From assembly GCA_964251665.1 (NCBI GenBank), contig CAXUKO010000018.1, positions 1 through 64,000 on the forward strand: a DNA stretch of 64,000 bases. Reading direction: 5' to 3'. The notes beneath the pieces were generated by a model. That model saw only the letters and a program-made list of their open reading frames with translations, was not told the DNA's origin and made no database searches. The first letter of the stretch is position 1; every line of letters starts with the position of its first letter. Source of the DNA: JBBQLG01 sp964251665 (GTDB lineage Bacteria > Bacteroidota > Bacteroidia > Cytophagales > Spirosomataceae). Shown in pieces: positions 17,501-25,262 of the stretch. Made by a program: the position numbers and the translations under genes.

Positions 17501-18227
17501 TATATGTTAAAATACGGTTCAATCCCACCAGCACCAGTTCCGGCACTGCAAATATGGTCGGTTTCAGACGACTTTCAAACAAAGGGGCATCCCCCCCGCA
17601 CAGCAACACGGCCAGATCCGGGTGCCGGTCGCGGTAGGTGCCGATGATACCGGACAGTTCAAACAGCAGTCCGTTCATCACCCCGCTGCGCATCGCATCG
17701 CGGGTATTGCGGGCCGTCAGGTCCGGCCAGTCCTCTCCGGCTGAAACCAGCGGCAACCGCTCGGTGAAGGTATGCATCGCCCGAAAGCGCATGTGAAGTC
17801 CCGGTGAAATTAGCCCCCCCTGAAAGGTTGGCTCTGCTTCTGAACCAGCCTCGACCAGGTCGGCAGTTATGCAGGTGCCCATATCGATCACTAAACAATT
17901 TCGACCGGGAAAAAGCACGGTAGCCCCCACAGCAGCCGCCACCCGGTCGGTACCGAGCGTATGGGGCGTATCATAATGCTTCTGAATCGGTACCGGCGTA
18001 GTACCGTCCAGTGTGCGCCAGTCTACTCCGCCAAGTGCATTCAGGCGACTGCGCAGTTCATCCGCCGGTCGGTTCGTCGAGGACACAATGACGTGTTCGG
18101 CGGGCCGGTTGGTCAATAAAGCGGGTAGCGCGTCGGGCGTATCAATTGTCTGCATATGCACGGACCTGACGCCATCAAACCAGCCCAGTTTCAGCGAGGA
18201 GTTGCCCCAGTCGATTACCAGATTCAT
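17475..18227 (-). CDS. coaX: Type III pantothenate kinase
   Basis: CoaX phosphorylates pantothenate, the first step of CoA synthesis. The N-terminal phosphate-binding motif reads IDWGNSSLKLG, and the adenosine and pantothenate regions show GTDRVAAAVGA, then DMGTCITADLV, then GGLISPGLHMRFRAM. The length of 250 residues is normal for the family. It is first in a minus-strand operon with the barrel protein and lptC. Confidence 0.95.
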   Translation of the reverse strand: MNLVIDWGNSSLKLGWFDGVRSVHMQTIDTPDALPALLTNRPAEHVIVSSTNRPADELRSRLNALGGVDWRTLDGTTPVPIQKHYDTPHTLGTDRVAAAVGATVLFPGRNCLVIDMGTCITADLVEAGSEAEPTFQGGLISPGLHMRFRAMHTFTERLPLVSAGEDWPDLTARNTRDAMRSGVMNGLLFELSGIIGTYRDRHPDLAVLLCGGDAPLFESRLKPTIFAVPELVLVGLNRILTYNVKDLQVE

Positions 18228-18726
18228 AAGATGCGAACGTATTCATCTAACGTTCAGCTATCCGCTGATGGGTATGAACGCGCAATGATTTAAGTTTTTT
18301 TAACGACAGACACGGTTTTCTGAGATGAAAACCGCGTCCCTAAAAGCATTCGTTCGGATTAGGTACGATTTGTGCTGTATTACCATAAAAAAGGAAACAT
18401 TCTTATTCGGAATACGTTATCTTGACAAAACCGGGTCATTGCTTTACCTTTGTCGGCGTACCACATGCCGAAATTGTCCAGATCACCCGGCAGACCGCGT
18501 ACCATCCACCGCTCCGGTAGTCCGGTTCGCCCGGCCTGTTATCCGGCCCAAGGTTGCTACTCCTGTTTTCAATTAATGCGTATTTCAATTAGTAATTGAT
18601 TCATCAGATGCGGCTTCAGCCCGTCTACCGTTAGCCATCAGGGCCGATTTTCCCGCATTTTATCCCAACCAACAACACCGGGCCACCCCAAGGTCCCGAA
18701 CAGGTTACGTTACGAACCTACCCAGT
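18228..18726. other. Intergenic region holding the coaX upstream region and the rho leader
   Basis: The 499-base gap between divergent coaX and rho contains no convincing gene; a short open frame at 18325-18576 has no family resemblance and spans the rho promoter. The right half, after the promoter, is a roughly 270-base rho leader. In the last 60 bases before the rho ATG (18661-18720) I count 23 C and 10 G, a C-rich, G-poor bias. Confidence 0.7.
18422..18452 (+). promoter_or_regulatory. Promoter of rho
   Basis: TTG at 18422-18424 and TACCTTTG at 18445-18452 are separated by exactly 20 bases, the same geometry as the rpsT and T9SS-cargo promoters in this window. The predicted transcription start near 18459 leaves a leader of about 270 bases. 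Confidence 0.75.
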
Positions 18727-20910
18727 ATGCACACAAAAGACGAATTAAACCTGAAACTCGTGTCGGAACTACGTACGCTTGCCGTCGAGTTAGGCATTAG
18801 CGACGCCAGCAGTTTCTCCAAAAAAGATTTGATTTACAGAATTATAGACCGGGAAGCCCTGAAGGAAGGTGGCCCCGAAGAAACGGCGGATGCCACGCCA
18901 ACAGCAGAGCCTGTCCGCAAAGGGCGTCGGCTCAAGTCGACAGCGGTAAGTGATGCTGAACCGGCTACCCTTACTGCCCCCACTACCGAGGAGCCCGACC
19001 AGGCTACTGTAGCAATGACCGTTACCCAGGCTGACGCTACGGTTGTACCAGCCGAACGGCCACGACAACGCGTACGGCGGGATGCTGCGGCACCGGAACG
19101 GGTGGTTAAAACCAATGGCGTACCGGCAGCAACCCAACAAAGCCCGGAACCATCTGCGCCGGAACCACAACAGGCGGAGCCAACGGCCGATCAGGGTACC
19201 CAAACCGAACTTCCCGGTGTGGCAGACCTCCCCTCCTCAGCTGTGACTACACCATCTGTGGCCACACCCGAAGCGGGTTCGGACGATACTTCCAGCACGA
19301 ACGGCAGCACCAACAGAGAGTTCAGGTCGCGCAACACGGATACCCGCACGGCAACTCAGGCCCAGCCAAACGACCGCCGACCCCGACGCGAGAACGGTAC
19401 GCCCGACCGAAACGAACGGACTGACCGGTCCGCCGGTCTCAATCGACGGAATGAAACGAATCCACGCGTAGGTAGTGCCCCACGCGAGCGCCAGCCCCGC
19501 GCAGTAGCCGACGAAGGCGCACTAAACTACAACACCGAACCCGAAGAGGATTTTATCACCCCAACGGTAATCACTGACGATTCGCTGTCGCGGGCCGAAA
19601 ATACGGCTCCATCAACCGAACCATCGGAATCGACGCAGCCATCGGCCCGTACTACCCAGAATGAACCGGTGCAGGCGCCCCAACCCGCAGCCACCAATGG
19701 CAGCGCCCCGGTTACGCCCCAGCAGCCTTCACGCGAAGCTCAGGAGTACACCAACCGCATCCGTCGGCAGTACAACCAGCACGTCCGGGAGTTCGACGGC
19801 ATCATCGAGAACGAAGGGGTGCTTGAGATTATGCAGGATGGTGGCTACGGCTTTCTGAGGTCGGCGGATTATAACTACTTAGCCAGCCCGGACGATATTT
19901 ATGTGTCGCCCTCGCAGATCAAGTTGTTTGGTCTCAAAACCGGCGACACCGTTCGGGGTGCCATTCGTCCACCGAAAGAAGGCGAAAAATACTTTGCCCT
20001 GCTGCGCGTGACCACCGTTAATGGTAAAACGACCGAGGAAATCCGCGACCGCATTCCGTTTGAATATTTAACGCCCCTTTTCCCGGAAGAGCAGCTAAAA
20101 CTCAGTACCGCACCAAGCCAGTATTCGGGCCGGATGCTGGACCTGTTCGCGCCGATTGGTAAAGGACAGCGTGGGATGATTGTGGCACAGCCTAAAACGG
20201 GTAAGACTGTTTTGCTGAAAGAGATTGCCAACGCCATTACCAAAAATCACCCGGAAGTTTATTTGATTATCCTGCTCATCGACGAACGGCCAGAAGAAGT
20301 TACGGACATGGCCCGGAGCGTGAATGCAGAAGTGATTTCCTCAACCTTCGACGAGCAGGCCGACCGGCACGTGAAAGTGTCGAGTATGGTACTCGAAAAG
20401 GCCAAGCGCATGGTCGAATGCGGCCACGATGTGGTGATTCTGCTGGACTCGATCACCCGTCTGGCCCGGGCTTATAACACGGTGGTACCCTCCTCGGGCA
20501 AAATCCTATCGGGTGGTGTTGATGCCAACGCGTTGCACCGTCCGAAGCGCTTTTTCGGGGCGGCCCGGAACGTGGAACATGGCGGTTCACTAACGATTAT
20601 TGCCACGGCGCTGATCGATACCGGCTCGAAAATGGATGAGGTAATCTTTGAGGAATTTAAAGGTACCGGCAACATGGAACTCCAGTTGGACCGGAAATTA
20701 GCCAACAAACGCATCTATCCGGCTATCGACGTCATGGCGTCGGGTACGCGCCGGGAAGACCTGCTGATGGACAAAGAAACCCTGCAGCGCGTCTGGATTC
20801 TGCGCAAGCACATGGCCGATATGAACTCAATGGAAACAATGGACTTCCTGCTGGATCGCTTCAAAGGTACCCGTAACAACGAGGAGTTTCTGATTTCGAT
20901 GAACCGGTAA
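18727..20910 (+). CDS. rho: Transcription termination factor Rho with long disordered insert
   Basis: Rho is the hexameric RNA helicase that ends transcription. The N-terminal Rho_N helical domain spans about residues 1-45. A Gln/Pro/Arg/Thr-rich disordered insert spans about 50-350. The RNA-binding cold-shock-like domain begins near residue 360 (GVLEIMQDGGYGFLR). The RecA-like motor follows, with Walker A PKTGKT near residue 489, then LIDERPEEVTDMARSV and VPSSGKILSGGVDANAL. At 727 residues it is far longer than the roughly 420 of E. coli Rho, as in many Bacteroidota. A strong terminator follows. The long C-rich leader suggests autoregulation. Confidence 0.97.
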   Translation: MHTKDELNLKLVSELRTLAVELGISDASSFSKKDLIYRIIDREALKEGGPEETADATPTAEPVRKGRRLKSTAVSDAEPATLTAPTTEEPDQATVAMTVTQADATVVPAERPRQRVRRDAAAPERVVKTNGVPAATQQSPEPSAPEPQQAEPTADQGTQTELPGVADLPSSAVTTPSVATPEAGSDDTSSTNGSTNREFRSRNTDTRTATQAQPNDRRPRRENGTPDRNERTDRSAGLNRRNETNPRVGSAPRERQPRAVADEGALNYNTEPEEDFITPTVITDDSLSRAENTAPSTEPSESTQPSARTTQNEPVQAPQPAATNGSAPVTPQQPSREAQEYTNRIRRQYNQHVREFDGIIENEGVLEIMQDGGYGFLRSADYNYLASPDDIYVSPSQIKLFGLKTGDTVRGAIRPPKEGEKYFALLRVTTVNGKTTEEIRDRIPFEYLTPLFPEEQLKLSTAPSQYSGRMLDLFAPIGKGQRGMIVAQPKTGKTVLLKEIANAITKNHPEVYLIILLIDERPEEVTDMARSVNAEVISSTFDEQADRHVKVSSMVLEKAKRMVECGHDVVILLDSITRLARAYNTVVPSSGKILSGGVDANALHRPKRFFGAARNVEHGGSLTIIATALIDTGSKMDEVIFEEFKGTGNMELQLDRKLANKRIYPAIDVMASGTRREDLLMDKETLQRVWILRKHMADMNSMETMDFLLDRFKGTRNNEEFLISMNR

Positions 20911-20929
20911 GGCTCATATTCTTTTCTCA

Positions 20930-20967
20930 CGAAAAAAGCCTTTCCTTCGCGGGAAAGGCTTTTTTCG
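20930..20967 (+). terminator. Rho-independent terminator after rho
   Basis: A 16-base stem (20930-20945 with 20952-20967) whose right arm contains a run of six T. The stem begins with A-runs that pair with T-runs, so it can act in both directions. Confidence 0.9.
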
Positions 20968-20988
20968 TTGGCAGGTTAACCGTTACCG

Positions 20989-21168
20989 TTAGCGGCTCAA
21001 CTTGTTAACCTGCGTAAGTACGCCGTTTAAATACCCCGCAATGCCCGATGATGGATGGCTGAATTTGGGCTGTCCTGCCATAAACGGATGCGTTTCGGCG
21101 ATGATCACCTTTTTCATAAGCCACTGAGTCAGTAGCTCATACGTTGTGGCCGGGCTGTTACTGCCTGC
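20989..21168 (-). pseudogene. Possible gene remnant or small ORF
   Basis: The minus strand is open for 59 codons before the stop at 20989-20991. From the ATG at 21115-21117 it would encode 42 residues beginning MKKVIIAETHPFMAGQPKF. The open frame continues upstream of that Met (SPATTYELLTQWL) until a stop at 21169-21171, and reads more like a protein end than random sequence. It could be the leftover C-terminus of a deleted gene or a small protein. No family is recognised. Confidence 0.3.
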
Positions 21169-21301
21169 TCAGCGACACCGCCGATGCGAAAGCGGTTGAT
21201 AGTCTTGCATTTACCAGACGGACTTGTATTTTTGGCTAACCTTATTCACAGCACCGGCTTTGCCACAGCGGGGCGTCTGTGATTTCCTAAACGCTTTCTT
21301 C

Positions 21302-22255
21302 ATGTTCACAAATCGACTCCCCTGGGTTGTCCTGCTTTTGGTTTGGATGGTCGGCGCTACCTGGTGGCATGTCTGCACGATCAAGCAATTGTGTGCAGAC
21401 GACCGACCTGCTCCCGAGTCTGTTGCCGTCGCCATCCCCACCGTCACGATGCCGAGGTTACTTATTGCGGATGGTGCCCAGTTTTCGATCAAGACCGCCG
21501 GACATTTTAGTTTTGCTAAATCCGGCGCGATGGCGGATCGGAACGGCGTCAGTTACGCGCTCGACTCCGCAGCCGCTTACTTAATCGCTAACCTCAGGAA
21601 AACGCTCACCATCAGAGGCTACTACGCGCCCTTTGAACAGAATACGAGTTCGTTTCCGAATGTAGGACTGGCCCGCGCCGATGGCATCAAACAATACTTC
21701 GTGCAACGGGGCGTACCCGCAGAGCAGCTGACAACCGAGGGCATCGGCTCCGACGAACTCGTCTTTTCAGCAACGGGTGATTCGCTGTATGGGGGATTGA
21801 ATTTCACCTTCGCCGAGTCCGTTGCTGAATCGGTCGTTGACCCTACCCCGGCCGCGCCCGCCCCGGCTATACCGGTTACGGAAGAGTCGCTGGCAGCCGG
21901 AGAAACGTTTACCTCTGTTTTTAAGCCGCTTGATCTCTACTTTACCCTGGGCGAAGCCCAATACATTAAAACAGAGGCTACCAGCCAATTTTTTGCCGAG
22001 GCTACTAAATACCTGATGGCTCACAAAGATAAGAAGCTGGTACTTACCGGGTATACGGATAACAGCGGCCCCGATGCCGTTAACCGGCAACTCTCCCGAG
22101 ACCGGGCCAATGCCGTAAAGGCGAAGCTACGCCGGTCGGGTATAGCCACCGAACAAATTGAGGTAGTCGCCAAAGGCGAAGCGGATCCTAAAGCCGATAA
22201 TAGTACACTCAACGGCCGACGGGCCAATCGCCGGGTTACGGTGGTTGTTCAGTAA
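21302..22255 (+). CDS. OmpA family protein with two OmpA-like domains
   Basis: A 317-residue protein starting with a membrane anchor or signal helix (MFTNRLPWVVLLLVWMVGA). An OmpA-like domain of degenerate form spans about 70-180 (AAYLIANLRKTLTIRGYYAP, then LARADGIKQYFVQRGVPAEQL). A canonical one spans about 210-317 (LVLTGYTDNSGPDAVNRQLS, then GRRANRRVTV). OmpA domains bind peptidoglycan diaminopimelate. The ATG at 21302 is preferred to an in-frame ATG at 21224, which would put 26 extra residues before the anchor. It is the first gene in a row with two membrane HhH paralogues, which may act with it. Confidence 0.8.
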   Translation: MFTNRLPWVVLLLVWMVGATWWHVCTIKQLCADDRPAPESVAVAIPTVTMPRLLIADGAQFSIKTAGHFSFAKSGAMADRNGVSYALDSAAAYLIANLRKTLTIRGYYAPFEQNTSSFPNVGLARADGIKQYFVQRGVPAEQLTTEGIGSDELVFSATGDSLYGGLNFTFAESVAESVVDPTPAAPAPAIPVTEESLAAGETFTSVFKPLDLYFTLGEAQYIKTEATSQFFAEATKYLMAHKDKKLVLTGYTDNSGPDAVNRQLSRDRANAVKAKLRRSGIATEQIEVVAKGEADPKADNSTLNGRRANRRVTVVVQ

Positions 22256-22300
22256 GCTCCAGCCATTCCAGTATCCGTTGCCTCCTAACCACCATTAGTT

Positions 22301-22789
22301 ATGTTCGACATGAATCCCCTCCAAACGCCCAATGCGCTGTTTCAGCACTGGGTTATGCTGCTGATAGCCGGGACACTGGGTTTTATCATCAGCTACATTT
22401 CCCGCAAGGGTATGCTGGCGCAGTTCGAAGGCGATCTGGCCAGTACCAACCGCGAACTGGCCGACTGCCAGCAGGCCCCCGCCCCGGTGGCAACCGGCAT
22501 CGACGAGCAGGCTCTTCTGAGCCGAATCCGGGCGCGGGCCGGTGAACTGAATCTGGACCGAATTGGCTACGCAACGGCGGATGCTGCTGATGATCTGGAG
22601 GAGATTGTCGGCATCGGGCCATTTCTCGAAAAGAAACTGAATGCAATTGGTATTTATTCCTTTCGGCAGATCGCCAATTTCACCCCGGAAGACATGACAA
22701 AAGTCAACGAGATCATCGAGTTCTTCCCCGGCCGCATCGAGCGCGACGATTGGGTTGGTCAGTCAGCCGAACTACTCCGGCGAAAGTAG
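22301..22789 (+). CDS. Membrane-anchored helix-hairpin-helix domain protein (copy 1)
   Basis: A 162-residue protein. One membrane helix spans about 16-32 (WVMLLIAGTLGFIISYI), then a short coiled-coil stretch. The C-terminal domain, about 90-160, holds a helix-hairpin-helix core (EEIVGIGPFLEKKLNAIGIY) ending FFPGRIERDDWVGQ. A closely similar domain occurs at the C-terminus of NuoE and of some ribosomal L21 proteins, where its role is unclear. The function here is unknown. It is 46 bases after the double-OmpA gene and 87 before its paralogue. Confidence 0.75.
   Translation: MFDMNPLQTPNALFQHWVMLLIAGTLGFIISYISRKGMLAQFEGDLASTNRELADCQQAPAPVATGIDEQALLSRIRARAGELNLDRIGYATADAADDLEEIVGIGPFLEKKLNAIGIYSFRQIANFTPEDMTKVNEIIEFFPGRIERDDWVGQSAELLRRK
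22700..22740 (+). repeat. 41-base exact repeat, copy in the first HhH gene
   Basis: Identical to 23464-23504 in the second HhH gene over 41 bases, including all synonymous positions, while flanking codons differ. It encodes the KVNEIIEFFPGRI segment. It suggests recent duplication or gene conversion. Confidence 0.8.
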
Positions 22790-22875
22790 TATCCCGTATT
22801 GTGAGCAGGCTATACCGGCCTATGGCTCAGCATCTCCCTGAAAATCACCCCTGAACTTCTCAAACAGCACTTACC

Positions 22876-23562
22876 ATGTTTGAATTAGATCCCTTGAGTC
22901 GGCCGGTTGCCATTGCCGAAATGTTGTTGCTGCTGACATTTGCGGCCGTTGTGGGCTGGGTTATGGCCCGCCTTATTCTCAACGGTCGCATCAATGCCGT
23001 TCGCTCGACGATTGCCGCTCAGGAAGCTGCCCTCGCCGATTGCCGCCGGGCAAAGATCAATACACCTGCTCCCAAACTGCACCCGGCTTATGCTACTCTC
23101 CCACCACTAATAGCGACCGTAGCCCCTATTCCTGAACCGGTTGCAATGGAAACGACGGCTGTCACTAACCCTTTACTAACCGATGTGCCCCTCGCCCTGG
23201 CCCCCGAACGACCATTTATAGAGTCTATATTACCGGAGCCAGTGCTGCCAGCTCCCACCGGCAATTCAGAAAGCGCTGTTTTACAACGTATTGCCGCGCG
23301 GGCCGGTGAACTGAATTTTGAGCGGATAGGGCTGGCTACGGCCGCAGAAGCCGATGACCTGAAAGATATTGTTGGTGTTGGGCCGTTTCTGGAGCGCAAA
23401 CTGCACAGTCTGGGTATTTACACGTTTCGGCAGTTAGCCAATTTTGTGAAGGAAGACATCGATAAAGTCAACGAGATCATCGAGTTCTTCCCCGGCCGCA
23501 TCGAACGTGACGATTGGGTTGGCCAGTCAAAACTGTTTTATCAGCGGAAATATGGCAGGTAA
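22876..23562 (+). CDS. Membrane-anchored helix-hairpin-helix domain protein (copy 2)
   Basis: A 228-residue paralogue of the preceding gene: an N-terminal membrane helix (about 12-32), a coiled-coil start, a Pro/Ala-rich linker (about 55-130) absent from copy 1, and the same C-terminal HhH domain (KDIVGVGPFLERKLHSLGIY, then FFPGRIERDDWVGQ). The end of the domain shares a 41-base identical DNA stretch with copy 1. The longer linker suggests the two proteins reach different distances from the membrane. Function unknown. Confidence 0.75.
   Translation: MFELDPLSRPVAIAEMLLLLTFAAVVGWVMARLILNGRINAVRSTIAAQEAALADCRRAKINTPAPKLHPAYATLPPLIATVAPIPEPVAMETTAVTNPLLTDVPLALAPERPFIESILPEPVLPAPTGNSESAVLQRIAARAGELNFERIGLATAAEADDLKDIVGVGPFLERKLHSLGIYTFRQLANFVKEDIDKVNEIIEFFPGRIERDDWVGQSKLFYQRKYGR
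23464..23504 (+). repeat. 41-base exact repeat, copy in the second HhH gene
   Basis: The partner of 22700-22740; see that entry for its reading. Confidence 0.8.
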
Positions 23563-23654
23563 GTTGATAAGTGGCTGCGCCTAAGTTAGTAAGTCAGTAA
23601 GTGTGCCGTAACGAAGTGCTTACCGACTTAGGCGCAGCCACTTACCAACTTATA
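23558..23654. repeat. Intergenic palindromic repeat, copy A
   Basis: Arms at about 23561-23585 and 23627-23652 pair over roughly 25 bases with one mismatch, and the loop carries GTAAGT-like direct repeats. A 21-base segment (GACTTAGGCGCAGCCACTTAC, from 23625) recurs exactly at 37861-37881. It lies between convergent genes, overlapping the stop of the second HhH gene, and looks like a dispersed REP-type element. Confidence 0.7.
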
Positions 23655-23656
23655 CC

Positions 23657-24382
23657 TTACCGGCTCACCCACTTCTTCGTCGGCGTACTGCTGAGTTGCG
23701 CTACCCGGCCGTTCTGGAAGAAGTCGCAGTTATCCCGCAAGACACATTGGTCGCACTTGGGGTCATACCAGGTGCAGATACGCTGTCCATGCCAGTAAAA
23801 ATGCTTGTGAAAATTGAACAGCGTTTTAGCATCGGCGGGCAGGTAAGACAACAGCAACGTATGGGCTTTTTCCGCTGATACTTTAGGGCCGATAACACCA
23901 ATGCGCTGCGTGACCCGGTGAACGTGGGTGTCTACCGGCAACACCGGTTTCTGAAACGAAAACAGCAGCAGTAACGTAGCCGTTTTGGGGCCAACCCCCG
24001 GTAAGTTTGTGAGCCACTTCATGGCATCCTCAGTAGACAGGTCGTGGAGAAAATCGATTTTCGCTTCACCCCGCTCGGTAATCAGCACCGTCAGCACCTT
24101 TTGAATATAAGGTGCTTTCACCTCCGGATAGTTGGCCGTCCGAATCGCGTCGATCAGGTCCGGCAAAAGCGCATCGCGAACGGCCTCCCAGGTTGGAAAC
24201 CGGTCGCGCATGGTGCGGTACGCGGTTACTTCATTGGCATGTGTAGTGCGATGCGACAGGATGGTGCCAATGAGTTCATGCATTGGATCAACCCGGCCAT
24301 ACACCTCCTGAACGCCGTAGTGCTGGTTAAGAACCTCGTGTGCCAACCTGGTTTTGGCCGCCGGGTCAAGTGCTGATTGCAT
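23657..24382 (-). CDS. nth: Endonuclease III-like DNA glycosylase/AP lyase
   Basis: A base-excision repair enzyme removing oxidised pyrimidines. The HhH-GPD fold shows LPGVGPKTA with catalytic Lys133 and VDTHVHRV with Asp151, 18 residues apart as in E. coli Nth. The 4Fe-4S loop has Cys203, Cys210, Cys213 and Cys219 in the C-x6-C-x2-C-x5-C spacing. At 241 residues it has about 20 more than typical at the C-terminus. The region usually reading LSAQATD is ILSHRTTH, so substrate preference may differ from classical Nth. The ATG lies directly after the T-run of the upstream sirtuin terminator, so its promoter must lie in or near that hairpin. Confidence 0.88.
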   Translation of the reverse strand: MQSALDPAAKTRLAHEVLNQHYGVQEVYGRVDPMHELIGTILSHRTTHANEVTAYRTMRDRFPTWEAVRDALLPDLIDAIRTANYPEVKAPYIQKVLTVLITERGEAKIDFLHDLSTEDAMKWLTNLPGVGPKTATLLLLFSFQKPVLPVDTHVHRVTQRIGVIGPKVSAEKAHTLLLSYLPADAKTLFNFHKHFYWHGQRICTWYDPKCDQCVLRDNCDFFQNGRVAQLSSTPTKKWVSR

Positions 24383-24426
24383 AAAAAACGGTTAGACAAA
24401 AACGTTGAGTGCGTTCTGTCTAACCG
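24383..24426 (-). terminator. Terminator of the sirtuin gene abutting the nth start
   Basis: Arms 24389-24398 and 24417-24426 are perfect 10-base inverted repeats. On the minus strand the stem is followed by six T, the last of which touches the nth start codon at 24382. Confidence 0.8.
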
Positions 24427-24447
24427 GCTGCTTATGGCAATGGTTTA

Positions 24448-25158
24448 TCAGGCGGTTGCCTCGGCAATGAGTTGGCTGGCCAGCCGCGTCAGCCCAACGG
24501 TTGCCGTTTCGGGAATGAGCGTCAGATTCTGCCGTTTGGCCACGTCCGGTATATTGGGGTCAACAATATAAATCGGGTGCCCTTTCGGAACAGCATAGAT
24601 CAGTCCGGCCGCCGGGTAAACCTGCAACGACGTGCCAACTACGATGAAAATATCTGCTTCGGCAGTTTCTTCGGCCGCTATTTCCAGCATGGGAACAGCC
24701 TCGCCAAACCAGACAATATGCGGACGGAGTTGTGAGCCTTTCGCGCAGACATCGCCCCGCTTCACTTCCCAACTGGCCGCATCGAGTTCGTAAATTAGCG
24801 TCTCATCCACCGAACTGCGTACTTTGGTCAGCTCACCATGCAGGTGAATTACGTGCGTAGAACCCGCTTTTTCGTGGAGATTATCCACGTTCTGGGTGAT
24901 GATGGTGACGTCATAATACTGTTCGAGTTCGGCCAGGGCCAGATGCCCGGCGTTGGGCTGCACGGCAAAGGCCTGTTTCCGGCGCTGGTTATAAAATTCG
25001 AGCACCAGATCGGGGTTACGCTGCCAGCCTTCGGGCGTAGCCACCTCTTCGATACTATGGTCTTCCCAAAGACCGTTGGTATCGCGAAACGTGCGGATTC
25101 CGCTCTCGGCACTGACGCCCGCTCCCGATAATACGACTATCTTTCTACGTGAATTCAT
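24448..25158 (-). CDS. Sir2 family NAD-dependent protein deacylase without zinc cysteines
   Basis: Sirtuins remove acyl groups from lysines using NAD. The NAD-binding GAGVSAESGI is at residues 12-21, ITQNVDNLHE follows near 87-96, and the catalytic HLHGEL has His107. The zinc-ribbon region (about 115-145) contains a single Cys (138) instead of four, so zinc binding is apparently lost although LRPHIVWFGE is kept. The true start is taken as the ATG at 25158 (MNSRRKIVVLSGAG), the usual N-terminus of the family; the upstream open frame runs through the topA terminator. 236 residues. Confidence 0.88.
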   Translation of the reverse strand: MNSRRKIVVLSGAGVSAESGIRTFRDTNGLWEDHSIEEVATPEGWQRNPDLVLEFYNQRRKQAFAVQPNAGHLALAELEQYYDVTIITQNVDNLHEKAGSTHVIHLHGELTKVRSSVDETLIYELDAASWEVKRGDVCAKGSQLRPHIVWFGEAVPMLEIAAEETAEADIFIVVGTSLQVYPAAGLIYAVPKGHPIYIVDPNIPDVAKRQNLTLIPETATVGLTRLASQLIAEATA

Positions 25159-25171
25159 AACCTCAATATAC

Positions 25172-25252
25172 AAAAAAACCACCAATCCATCTGGGTGGAA
25201 CTGGTGGTTTTGGATGAAATATGTGGTGTCGGTTTTGATAAACCGACACCAC
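25172..25252 (-). terminator. Double hairpin terminator after topA
   Basis: The proximal hairpin has 13-base arms 25223-25235 and 25240-25252. The distal hairpin has 10-base arms 25175-25184 and 25202-25211 and runs into a T-run on the minus strand, giving intrinsic termination. The two stems share related sequence (GGTGGT/ACCACC). Confidence 0.8.
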
Positions 25253-25262
25253 GCGAACAGCA

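Noticed and set aside
18325..18576. Open frame of 83 codons in the rho leader region
   Set aside because: It spans the rho promoter, uses no recognisable domain, and its protein is Cys/Arg/Thr-rich without a family.
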